This document shows, in pieces, positions 10,766-20,518 of a DNA stretch of 64,000 nt (its first letter is position 1; each line of letters starts with the position of its first letter). The stretch is from Hysterangium stoloniferum (taxonomy: Eukaryota; Basidiomycota; Agaricomycetes; Hysterangiales; Hysterangiaceae). The stretch covers positions 124,001-188,000 of the forward strand of contig WHVD01000086.1 of assembly GCA_015178975.1 (NCBI GenBank). The letters are read 5' to 3'. The translations under genes and the position numbers were made by a program. The notes under the pieces are model-generated. The model searched no databases. It was not told where the DNA came from and saw only the letters and a program-made list of their open reading frames with translations.

Positions 10766-11618
10766 GGGGTTGCTTACTCTTTTTTAGAGTCAGAAGCCGG
10801 TTTGTCCTTCGATGGGGTTTCTGTGGAGGCCTTGGCTGTTCGACCCTTTGAAGAGTTTGCTTTTGCCAGCGGACATTCCGGGACTCAATGACCGGGTTTC
10901 CTGCACAAGAGACAGATGTTGTTGTCCATACGACATTGTCTTTCCTGTGGGGTCAATTTGCCATCAGGTCCGAGTCCAGAATGTTATACTGTTAGCTATC
11001 CAGTCAATCAACGGATTGTAGCAGGTAAGCCAGTTGTGTCCAAGGACCACCGAGCAACTTGAGTCTAACTGGGTCACATAGAAAGTGACCAATTGAGATG
11101 TTCCACACAGGAAACAGATGGATAAATCACAAGCTTGGGTAACAACCGAATTACTTGTGCCATCAAAGAGGTGGAGACCAATGGGATTTATCGGATAAGT
11201 TGACAACAAATTTTTTTGCATGAATTTTGTATCTAAAAAACAATGAGTTGAGCCGGAATCTATAAGAGCTGAAAAAACGAATTTCAGAATCATATTAGAC
11301 ATAAGTTTAACGAAAAATGAATCGGAATGTGAAAGAGCAGATGCGTTGAGGCGAGTAAACTCTTGAATGCACGGAGAGGCAATGCAACCCCCAACCCGTG
11401 TGGAGTCCGCAGGGTTGCTTACTCTTTTTTCAAGTCAGAAGCCAGTTTGTCCTTCGATGGGGTTTCCATGGAGGCCTTGGCTGTTCAACCCTTTGAAGAG
11501 TTTGCTTTTGCCAGCGGACATTCTGGGACTCAATGACTGGGTTTCCCACACAAGAGACAGATGTTGTTGTCCATACGATGTTGTCTTTCCTGGGTCAATT
11601 TGCCATCGGGTCCGAGTT
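10331..11618 (-). repeat. ~645-bp tandem duplication in Gypsy-1 (protease start and gag end)
   Basis: The segment from 'aatgttatactgttagctatcc' (10337) to 'ccatcaggtccgagtccag' (~10975) is repeated from 10979 to about 11618, with scattered substitutions and small indels. The unit contains the gag zinc knuckle and protease N-terminus. Both copies keep the same in-frame TGA inside the zinc knuckle. Confidence 0.85.
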
Positions 11619-12665
11619 TGCCTGAGAGGTCGGGTTTTCCGGCTTGCTTGCCGGACTGTTGACCCTTGTTATTGTCCTTGTTGTTGTTGTTTGAAGACTT
11701 TTTATCATTCTTCTTGTCAGATTGCATGGAGTTTTGGTTGCTGGTTGACGAGTTGTTGTTGTTGGTTTTATTGGCTGTGGACTTGTTTACTTTGTCTGCG
11801 GAGGTCTCACGGGCAACTTCTGCACGACATTCCCAATAATGTGTGTCCACGTTTTGAGCTTTGAGGTGCATACAGGACAGGGTTTTTGGCCTGCCATCTT
11901 CTCCTTTCGAGACTTTGTCCTTAAGGTGGGACGGCAGACAGGTGTAGAATTGGTGGCAGAGAGCGGGATTGCCCCACTGACAACGAGCTGCAAGATTATT
12001 GAATTGGATGATGTAGTCTGTGATGCACTGCATGTCCTTCATATGAAGATTTGTGAGACTGTTCTCGGCTTCTCCTGTTGGGTCATATGGGCCAAAGTTG
12101 TTTTCAAGCTCCTCAACAAAAGCATCCCAATCTTCGAGCCAAAGCAGCTCTTCCTCGGAAATTCCACTAAAAGCCAGTTCAAACCATTTCAACGTGGATC
12201 CCGACAAGTATGAGAGTGTGTAGTTGACTTTTCGGGAGTCCGTGGAGAATGTGGCAGATCGATCGCGGAAATTGAAGTGACATTGCATGAGGAAAGTAGA
12301 GAGTTTGTTTGGGTTGGAACCCGTGAAGGGTTCCAGAGCATTGATTTTTGACTGTGGAGGTTCTTGTTCCTTTTTCTTTCATTCTTTGAGCAGGTGCATC
12401 ATAAATTTATCTATAGTACCTGCTAAAAATTCAGAAGTAGTGTCCCCCAAGTGTAGTCATTGACTAGGTGGAGGATTTTTGACACCTTTGCCCTTGTCAG
12501 GGGCCATGGATTCATCCTCATGCTCGGATTCGTCCTGGTTTTCCAGGACTTCTTCGATACGGGCTTCTTCCATGGGTTCTGACTGGTATACAAAGTTAAC
12601 AGGGAATGAAGAGTTGATGGTCCAGGTAATGATGCCTGTGTGTTCACTTTCTTTCTTGGTGGCAT
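11530..12665 (-). pseudogene. Gypsy-1 gag
   Basis: The start is at 12665 (MPPRKKVNTQASLPGPS). A frameshift in a G-run near 12455 and a TGA near 12381 separate it from the main frame 12288-11530, which holds the retrotransposon capsid core (DSRKVNYTLSYLSGSTLKWF), a long Asn/Lys-rich basic stretch and a C-terminal CCHC knuckle (CLLCGKPSH). The frame stops by TGA right after the histidine; the last cysteine (VPEC) is encoded after the stop. Gag forms the particle that packages element RNA. Confidence 0.82.
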
Positions 12666-12701
12666 AATGAAAACAATCTGCGAGTCTTAGTCAGAAAATA
12701 C

Positions 12702-13309
12702 TGTTAGGATACGTACAGGGTGGGTTTCTGGAGAAACACGCGGGATATCCGGTAGGACTTGGCTTCAGCTTATAGGCTGCGCCCTCGCTAGATCGTGTTG
12801 TCCAATTTCAGACAGGCAGACAGGAATCCTGGGGAGTCCAGGCAGGGGTCGTGGGTTGAGGGGTCGTAGGTCGGAGGTCGTGGGTCATGAGTCGAGATAG
12901 GTGAGAGAGATAGATGCACCGGAGCCCGTGGGCTCTGACTAGTGTGAGTGGTGTGATTCAAGTAGGAGTTTAGAGCGGAAAATGTATTAGATTACTGGAG
13001 GGAATCTAAGCCAATTTTCTGACTGGATTGTATGTACAACATCTGCCAGTTTAAATAGACCATGGAGTGAATGTCATACCGAATCCAGTAGTGATGAAAC
13101 GAAATGAGCAAAACATAAAATGGGAATAGTAAACACCAAATTGGTGTTAGGAATGGGACAGAACGGAGTGGAATCCAAATAGTGACAAATCATAAACCAT
13201 AACGGGAAATGGAGTGGAAGTGGAGTCCAAATCGTGACAGGTCATTTGACTAAAATGGGAATGGGGCTCTGTTAGAGGGATGATGGGTTTTCTGAGTGGG
13301 GTCCGGTTC
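12702..13309 (-). repeat. truncated 5' LTR of Gypsy-1
   Basis: On the plus strand it starts TGTTAGGATACGTACAGGG (the minus-strand LTR end) and continues for 608 bp with strong identity to the LTRs at 3833-4611 and 50717-51554. It ends without its TGTTACGACC start, fused at about 13309 to an unrelated gag sequence. Gag of Gypsy-1 starts 37 bases inside it. Confidence 0.85.
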
Positions 13310-13618
13310 AACACCCTTGTTGGTGTAATACTCTTTGACTTTGAGTTTGGCCCAAGGTTCAGCAGTGCCTCCTTTCATGTAAGATAGGGCAAAGATTATT
13401 TTGTCAGAGTCATCCTCCACCCTCTTCCCATGAAAATAGAGCTTGAGTTGAGAAATGAAGGTTTCTGTTTTCTTCTGAGACCCATCAAAAGGATCTGGAG
13501 TGGCTACTTTCAAGGGTCTGGCTGATGAGGTGGGTAGAGATGGCTGAAGATCCTTCAAAAGCTGTTGTATCTAAAGTATCTTTTGCTGCAGCTCTTGAAT
13601 AGAAGGAGTAGAGGACAT
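13310..13618 (-). pseudogene. gag N-terminus of another Ty3/Gypsy family
   Basis: From an ATG at 13618 the minus strand encodes MSSTPSIQELQQKIL, one TAG stop, then a Gag matrix/capsid start with the typical LKVATPDPFDGSQKKTETFI and FALSYMKGGTAEPWA motifs. This capsid differs from that of Gypsy-1 to Gypsy-3. It is cut off at the junction with the Gypsy-1 LTR at about 13309, so only about 100 codons remain. Confidence 0.75.
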
Positions 13619-13674
13619 CCTGCTCCATAGCTGGCTCAGGAGGTGGTATAGCTTCATCAACTGGAATATATATC

Positions 13675-13920
13675 TATTGAAACAGTTGAATAATGCTTTG
13701 CAGAACACCCTGTGAGTGTGTGATTGGAAAGTAAACACTAAGGAGACTTTCCCACATCCACAGCATTGGGTTTTTATCTAAGCACATAGAAGTTACCAAA
13801 CTAAGTAACTCACTAAATACTGCACCTACAATGCTGGGAAAAATACTACAAATATGAGAAAAATATAGAGAGAAGTATAGGTAATAGACTATATTAGAGC
13901 TGTAGTATCATACTCTAACA
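13675..13920 (-). repeat. solo LTR (TGTTAGAGT family), target duplication ATATC
   Basis: A 246-bp inverted relative of 541-788. It is flanked by ATATC at 13670-13674 and 13921-13925. The minus-strand start is TGTTAGAGTATGAT; the end reads GTTTCAATA, so terminal CA has become TA. It is inserted in the Helitron remnant. Confidence 0.87.
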
Positions 13921-13925
13921 ATATC

Positions 13926-15350
13926 TATTTGCTCAGTGGGAGAGGTACAACTGGGGGAACAACTTCAGGTTGAGGAATCACTACCTCTGGCAAGTCATGT
14001 ACTATCTCCTCAATGGCTACTGGGGCTGGGGCTATCTCAGCAGGGAGTGGTTCATTTGCATAGGGAATATCCCAGCTCCAGCCTCACTCTCCTCTTGGAA
14101 ATAATAGCACATAATGGAGGGGGGCATATAAAGGATTAGTTTCAAAGATTCTTCTAAATCCCCCACCCTTATAATTAAGCACAATGTCCCTTCTGTCAGT
14201 AGAAGTACCATCCCCTGGGTGGATGACTGCCAATTCATCCTCTGTTGGAATGTTGTATTACCTTGGATCTGTATGAGCCTTATATGTCAGCCTGATCTGG
14301 AGCTGAGGAGTGATTGGTTGGTCTCTCAGACATTTCATGGCCTGTTTATAGATGTGAACAAAAGGATTAAATTCTAACATCATAACCTGTAATCCAGAAA
14401 GAGTTGTAGCATTGATTCTTTTGTCCTGGTTATGTGCATACCTATACTCTAATGCAGCATCTGCTTCATAAAAGTAGAGCTGAGCATAGGAAGGTGTCTG
14501 ACCTTCATTAGGAATCAGAGCACCATGGTCATGTCTATGTAAATTCCCCATGGAGCTTAAAGACATAAGACCATGTTCCCCATCAAGCAATGACCTGTCA
14601 GTAGCACCCAGGGAAGTAAATGCTAAAGCAGAATTATATGCCCAAATATTTTTATGAAACACTTTATAATCTGCATCCTCAGGATTCTCTAGTAGATGAT
14701 CTAATAGTTGAGGGACATCTTCAAGTATAGGTAATCTGATCATTCCAGATAGACAACAACCTCCAAAAAGTGGATTGTTATTAGAGGAATGGTGAAGATG
14801 CTCTGCCATCCAATGTAGTTCATTGCATTTTGAACACTTTACAGTCATTGTTCCCAAATAATGTGGTTGCATCTGTGCATTGTCCTTCATCAATTGGACA
14901 CCTGGCCAGGGGGAATAGCCCAGGGAGTCCAGAAGGTGGTGGAATAGGTTTAGCAGGCTCAGGAATATGTGGTAATGGTAATGCATCCTCATCCATTGGT
15001 ACAGGAACAATAGGAGGAATAGGAACATGATCTAAAGGTAAGATAAGGAGAGCAGGAATAATCTGAGGATTCTGGGAGGGTGCCTGTTGTAATGGAAGGG
15101 CAGCTGCCTGAACTTGTAAAGTAGTGACTGCTCTTCTGCCAATATGAAGTGGCAATTCAGAGAGAGGTGGAGCTACATTTCTCCCCCCATAACCTTCTAT
15201 TATTAAGAGGGGGAGGTGCAGGGATCCTAGCAACCTGATCAAATAAGCCTTTCATTGCTCTCCTGCCCACTGCACCAGGATGCTGTAATGCAGTAGATCA
15301 TGATGCAAGCTGTGGTCCATCTGCCAATTGTGCATGTTAGCTACAGCCTA
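13926..15350 (-). pseudogene. Helitron helicase-like domain remnant
   Basis: Two overlapping minus frames (15242-14820 and 15028-14258), joined by a frameshift near 14845, give a proline-rich N-terminus and then the Helitron_like_N region: CSKC..LHW, GCCLSGMIRLP, NIWAYNSALAFTSLGA, LHRHDHGALIPNEGQTPSYAQLYFY-type sequence. After a further frame break (14238-14032) come KGGGFRRIFETNPLY and YVLLFPRGE, again typical of this domain. The Rep HUH motif and the helicase are absent, removed or separated by the solo LTR at 13675-13920. Helitrons transpose as rolling circles. Confidence 0.75.
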
Positions 15351-15704
15351 GTCGAGGGCAGAATACCAGATGGGGATTTGAGTTGAAGGGTACTTGAGGG
15401 ATAAGGGTCAGGTTCTGGTAGATTTCAGATTTTGATACTAGTCTAGAAGAGGGTTCAGAACCTGATATGATGTCCAGGAAATACTCTGTGGAGTCTATGG
15501 GAATGGATCTTCACAGAATTCTCCAATGTAACTGAGGTTTATCATCTCAATGCATCTGCTCTTTACATAAATCCTAGTTTCCTTGTGAGTTCCTTGACTT
15601 CATAATTAATTATTTTAAGTTTTAAAGCTTTGGTTGACTGGTTCAACATTCACTTTTTGACTTTTCACAGCCTCAAAACTTGATCAGTCAATCACCTCTT
15701 TGAT
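15350..15704. other. no gene seen
   Basis: AT-rich sequence between the Helitron remnant and a tRNA-like repeat. No conserved domain or repeat was recognised. Confidence 0.4.
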
Positions 15705-15711
15705 TATTTGA

Positions 15712-15812
15712 TGGCACTAGCAGCAGTGGTATTACATAAGTTTGTGACCTGCTGATATGAACCCTTCAGGACATCAAAAAGACCCTGGGTTCAATTTCCA
15801 GTCTGGCCATTC
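15712..15812 (+). repeat. tRNA-like SINE
   Basis: Carries a good A box (TAGCAGCAGTGG) and a B box (GGTTCAATTTCC), with GGCACTAG.. and ..CTGGCCA as possible acceptor strands. The region between them does not fold as an anticodon arm. The following 'ttcattttctaca' matches the sequence downstream of the tRNA-like part of the small LTR element at 44213, so the two are related. Confidence 0.5.
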
Positions 15813-15862
15813 ATTTTCTACATTTTATGACCCTCAAGCTCACATAATTCAGTTCATAACTT

Positions 15863-16170
15863 TGTTAGAGTATGATGATTACGATTAGTATTACATCATA
15901 CCTCGTATTGTGAATGTATGTTTCCAGACCAGTTCACATGTGATTAGCTATATTTAGTCTAGTGTTCCCTTAGTTCTGTGTGTTCACAGCACAAATCAAG
16001 TGCACAGACCATGTATCTTAGTATATAGTTACATCCAGATGAGAGTAGGACCTCATCTGGAAACCTAGCTATATCACCGGTTTACTTCTACCCGCTCAGC
16101 CCTTAGTAGCATTCACTCCAAGTGTTGAGAGTCATCACACTGTGATCCCCCAGGCTTGCAGATTCGAACA
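15863..16170 (+). repeat. solo LTR (TGTTAGAGTATGATGATT family), target duplication AACTT
   Basis: A 308-bp unit starting TGTTAGAGTATGATG and ending GATTCGAACA, with AACTT at 15858-15862 and 16171-16175. It contains 'gtgcacagaccatgtat' and 'agatgagagtaggacctcatctgg'. A 310-bp copy lies at 55110-55419. Confidence 0.9.
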
Positions 16171-16410
16171 AACTTGTGTCATAGCTCCCATCACAGCAAT
16201 CATCCTGGCAATAGCCTGCCCAGCTCTCATGGTGGAGGACCCCCACCATGTTAACTGCAAACTACATCTATTACAGTCATGCTACCTATTAAAAATAGTA
16301 TGAGTTGCCTTATTGTAATACACAATCTACAAGTGGGTAATAGACTTGTAATAATAGCACTTGTTTGTCAATCAATGTGTCAGTTAGTGAATCACCTTCT
16401 GACATGATAG

Positions 16411-16488
16411 GGAGGATGCTAGTTTAGGTGTACACTGGTTCTGACATACATTAACCTCAGAAAACATGGTCCACAATTAGCATCCTCC
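16411..16488. repeat. short inverted repeat (hairpin)
   Basis: Arms GGAGGATGCTAGTT at 16411-16424 and AATTAGCATCCTCC at 16475-16488 are complementary except for one base. They enclose a 50-nt loop, as in a tiny foldback element or MITE. Confidence 0.5.
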
Positions 16489-16691
16489 TATGAAAAAGTG
16501 AGCAAATGGGTGAACCGCCCCTAGGAAAAGGGTGGTTTCATCACCAATTCCAACACTACCCCCTCTTGCCAAATTACCATAGCCCTGGAGGATCCTATGG
16601 TATAATGAGTGTGCAGAGAGTAAGGCCCTCAAGAACATTATTGTCAGGAATGACTGCCTCTCACCCGAAAAAGGACTAAATCCAAAAGCTC

Positions 16692-16779
16692 ATGTGGAGG
16701 CTGAGTGTGATTTTAATCCTTGTCAGTTAAGGATCTAACATGTCATTGGCAGGGTTAAAATCACACTTAGCCTCCACAT
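16692..16779. repeat. foldback mini-element, 25-bp arms
   Basis: Arms 16692-16716 and 16755-16779 are reverse complements over 25 bases with one mismatch (core GGAGGCTGAGTGTGATTTTAA). The 38-nt loop itself holds CCTTGTCAGTTAAGG, another palindrome. Confidence 0.65.
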
Positions 16780-17403
16780 CTTCGGGTGTTTGGAACATAC
16801 TTCAAGTCCGCAAGTCAAATGCCATTAACGTAAAATTCGCATAGGGAGAGAAGTTCTATTGTAAGAGAATATAGGAGACTTCCTGGCGCAATGAATTGGA
16901 TAATTAATTTCACTGTGGTCGCGGAAACTAGGAGTTGCTGATACTCTCTTATTTACAGCAGTACATACCTACAACGCTCTATATAGTAACTGTTGCTTCA
17001 TAAGGATCAAAGGCCAAAGGAATCACAGCATTACGAAGGGAAACCAGTAAATCGAGAGTCACTCGGGACAAAGAGGCGTCCCAAGTAAATACCATCCATT
17101 TCGGTTGGAGAAACTACTCAGGAAGCACGATGCTTCTGTCTAAATATTTTCTTCTAATACATTATACATCCAATCATTCAATCCAGCTGCGTTGCCATCC
17201 TCAGCTCGTCGTATCGAAATTCAAGTTGCTTTCCTCTACCTAACACATCATCCTCCAAACGCTACCGTGTCCAGTCAACAAACCTATTGTTATCCTCTGT
17301 CTTAATCTACAAAATCCAGTACAACCATATCAATGAAAAGAACAAGACTGCAATACGAAAAAAGGCATAGTTTGTGAGATGTCCCATCGATATCGCAACG
17401 GAA

Positions 17404-18815
17404 TCAAAGCTTGGTCAAATACTTCTGGACTAGTGGAAGGGTCAGTGGCCCAGTAGCCAGTTCGGGAGCGATCTCTACCGAACGATTCCATCCCAAAGCA
17501 GCTATCTCTGAAAACCCATTGATCATGAAACGATAAATTTCCATGTTATTCGTTATTGGGAGCTTTTGACTGCGGTTATATCCCAACTCCATAAAGTCTA
17601 CCGTCGGTACTATCTTAAGAGGTCGAGGAGAAATGACTGATAGGGCAGCTTTGAAGGTACCCCATGTGGTTTGAAATGGATTCTCGACGGAAAAGTATTG
17701 CAAGTCAGAGGAATCGTGGAAGGTTTGTTTGAGGAGGGCAGACGCCGCAATGTTGTAAGGTGTATACCGCATGGGCTATGGGTAGTGGGATAAATAACAT
17801 AATTGGAATTGGGGAATCATCGGCAAGGGGGATCTTACCGGAATCTCGTCAGGACACATGCCTGTCATTAATATCGTCCGAAACAGAAGAGGCGCACTTT
17901 CTTGCCTCGCCCATGCTCCACCGTCGAGTGTCCCACTGAGCACGCCCACGCGTGATATCGTGGCGCGTAAACCAGTTCCGGCGGCGTTTACAAGTATGCG
18001 CTCAGCAACGTATTTACTCATCCCATAACCGTGGCCAGGGAGAGTTATGTTGGGGTCATCGATCGGAGCTTCCGGTACGAGACACTGCCCTACGGCAGTC
18101 CCTACAGTGGGTTCTTCGAACGGCCCTTTGTACCGTGCCGCTGCTGCGATACTAGAAATAAAGACTAGGCGAGGGGACTTCGCTTGAGGAGAAGAGAGGG
18201 CGAGGTCAATGAGATGTCGAAGGCCCGCGATGTACATGGACTCGTAGGTCTCGAACGTGTGATTGAAATTTATATTCCAAGCGCAATGTATGATGTGCGT
18301 AATGTGAGACTTAAGCTACGATGATAATATGGTTATGAGAACTGAACCAATAATCAGGAGAGAAAGTCGACATTCACCTCTTCGTACTCTCTGCTCTTTA
18401 AACCAAAATCATGTTTTGAGAAATCAACGCCAAGATATACCACCCTGTCGCTTTTGTCAGCTAAAATTGATGGATCCAATTGTTTCTCCCGCATCGACTC
18501 AGCAATTTTACGCTTAGGATCATGGCTGCCAGAGCGGGTAAGAAGATATATCCGCTTAACATTGTCCATACCCAGAAGAAAATGCAGCATAATACACCCA
18601 ACATTCCCGGTGGCTCCAGATAAAGCTACAAAGTCGCCAGTAACAACAAGTGTACCTGGAACATGCTTTGGAAAATTATGGGAATACTTGTCGATCATGG
18701 CGCGCATACGAGAGGAATGAGAATCGCTCTGCATGATTCGTTCTAGAGAGTATGGGGCCGTACCATCGTCATTGCGGTATTTATGGAGATTTGGCAGAAC
18801 CTTATATTTATCCAT
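17404..18815 (-). CDS. stand-alone thioester-reductase domain (C-terminus of an NRPS-like / alpha-aminoadipate-reductase-type enzyme)
   Basis: Exons 18815-18378, 18315-17839 and 17775-17404 are joined by phase-0 introns of 62 nt (GTGAAT..TCGTAG) and 63 nt (GTAAGA..CCATAG), giving 428 residues. The NAD(P)-binding Rossmann motif FVALSGATGNVGCIML starts near residue 63. VTHII-like ITHIIHCAWNINF, FISSIAAA and the short-chain-dehydrogenase YxxxK (GYGMSKYVAE) follow in order. Such domains release a carrier-bound acyl group as aldehyde or alcohol. The adenylation and carrier domains that normally precede it are absent, and the sequence upstream of the ATG is a diverged arm of the foldback repeat (18816-19140). 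It is probably a truncated gene; a free-standing reductase is possible. Confidence 0.75.
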
Positions 18816-19140
18816 GTTAGGTTGGGTAGCGTATTATCTAGACTAAGACCATTAGCCACTGGTGGCTGGTGAATTAAAAGGCCAGGAATTCCTATCATCC
18901 GAGCGCATTGTTCAATATTCGAACCATGGACTGGTAAGCGTTATTGGTATGCCCCTTTGCCAATGGCCCAATGCACATGTAGTAGAGCCAGGCATATATC
19001 AATAAACTTGACTGTCAGTTTCAGGTTTGTCACGTCTGGTTTCAAAAACAATAATAGACTACCATTGATCGCTCTAGAGATCGTATGGCGTGGCATCGTC
19101 ATTGCAGTAGTTCATCAGGAATTTGGGAATGTCTTGTGAA
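18816..19140 (-). repeat. diverged copy of one foldback arm
   Basis: From 'atccatgttaggttg' the sequence follows the left arm of the foldback at 19241 onward in the same order ('cattagc', 'caatggcccaatgcaca', 'atcaataa', 'aggtttgtcacgtctggtttcaaaaa'), at lower identity. It abuts the first codon of the reductase. Confidence 0.55.
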
Positions 19141-19239
19141 ATTGAAGCCGTTATACAGACGACCTGACTCCCCCTAGACTACCTATATCTATAGTAAACT
19201 ATCATATCGGCTAGTAAATATGGACCTTGAAAGGTAGTT

Positions 19240-19735
19240 CATCCATGTTAGGTAGATTACTACCAGACCAGAAGCATTAGCTGTTGGATGACAACGAATG
19301 AAAGTCGCCAGTTACCATCAACTGAGTACCTTACTCAATTGTTGAATGCCTGGCAACTATAATCAGGGTCTTTGTAACATGCCCAATGGCACAATGCATA
19401 AGTTATAGAGTCTTACATCAATAATTTGAATTCGAGTTCAAGTTTGCCATGTCTTGTCTCAAAAATTATAAGACTGTCATTGATGTGGTTGGTGTAATTT
19501 ATGTAACGGTCTCATTATTTTTCAGACCAAACATGGCAAACTTGAACTCGAATTCAAATTATTGATGTAATTATGCATTGTGCCATTGGGCACGTTACAA
19601 AGACCCCGATTATGGTTGTCAGGCATTTAACAATTGAGTATGGCAGTCAGTTGATAGTAATCGGGGACTTTCATTCATTGTCATCCAACAGCTAATGCTT
19701 CTGGTCTGATAGTAATCTACCTAATATGGATGAAA
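19240..19735. repeat. large foldback / inverted repeat (~235-bp arms)
   Basis: The left arm 19240-19485 and right arm 19505-19735 are reverse complements over nearly their full length at high identity (shared core AGACCAGAAGCATTAGCTG and GAACTCGAATTCAA). They are separated by only about 20 bases. RNA from either strand would form a long hairpin. No coding capacity is seen. Confidence 0.85.
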
Positions 19736-20518
19736 GGACATACAAGGTGTTGGAATTTGTGGTTCAGAACCCTAAGTACCCACATGTATCCATAATAGTC
19801 CCTATCCATGTCTGTGACTCTGTCCAGTATGCGGTCGTCTGAGTTCGGTTACTTCTGGTAGCCAGTCTGTGTCTGTGTCTGAGTGGTGGTCTATTTGTCC
19901 ACTAGGGTCACTATTATGTGCCCCGATCCCCATCTATTCTATCCTTTAATACAAGGTTATAAAGATCCATAAATATCAGGAAAATGGGAGTGTCAGATCT
20001 AGCCACTCCGTTGATCTACAGTAGGGAGTATTCGCCCAGATTCCGGCTCAAAAGGATGTATTCTTGATACATGGCGTTTTAGGGACCCATTGTCGGAATT
20101 CCCCCGCCCCACACGATTGCTTTGCCGACCACCCAGCTAATGCTAAGACATCGGGACCGAGAGAACTTCACCGCTCAATGGGCCAATTTCTCTCTCTTCG
20201 TCACACGTAGCTTGGCGCGCAGAAACAAGCTGCAATGGAATGGTATTACTAATAACAAGAGCGGTAATGAATGTGGGTATTAGCGACCCCGGTCACTATA
20301 CGACTACTCGCTTTACCCAAAAATCTAACAATCTCTTCGTAGAATACATCACATTACAAAATCATTTTAAAAAACTTTTTTTTTTTTTAAACCGAGAGTT
20401 TGATGAGATGCGAGTGTCCTTAGTGAGTACTTGTTCTTACCTCTTTCTAACTTGCTTATCTAGCCCAATGTCACAAGGCCATGCCGTTTATTTACAGGGT
20501 ATCTCTGCCTATATAAAC
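19736..20518. other. intergenic, no confident gene
   Basis: Contains an A/T-run and a TATAAA at about 20512, just before a possible start codon. A plus-strand frame from 20240 is open but its first part does not look like protein. Confidence 0.4.

Larger units (their letters stand above)
3833..13309 (-). mobile_element. Gypsy-1: decayed Ty3/Gypsy chromovirus with antisense accessory gene
   Basis: Reading the minus strand: partial 5' LTR (12702-13309), gag with CCHC knuckle, aspartic protease, reverse transcriptase, RNase H, integrase with chromodomain, a spliced gene in the opposite orientation (5912-6862), an inserted LTR-like block (4836-5810), a polypurine tract and the 3' LTR (3833-4611). 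The order PR-RT-RH-INT-chromodomain is that of fungal chromoviruses. Frameshifts, in-frame stops, a tandem duplication and a changed catalytic residue show it is not autonomous. No target duplication is visible because the 5' LTR is broken at 13309. Confidence 0.85.
16176..17403. other. intergenic, small hairpin repeats only
   Basis: Apart from the two inverted repeats listed separately (16411-16488 and 16692-16779) no gene was seen. The part from about 16800 loses the AT-rich transposon character and probably holds the 3' flank of the reductase gene. Confidence 0.4.

Noticed and set aside
3833-13309. Target duplication for Gypsy-1
   Set aside because: TATAG at 3828-3832 and the bases beyond 13309 do not match, because the 5' LTR is incomplete and fused to another element.
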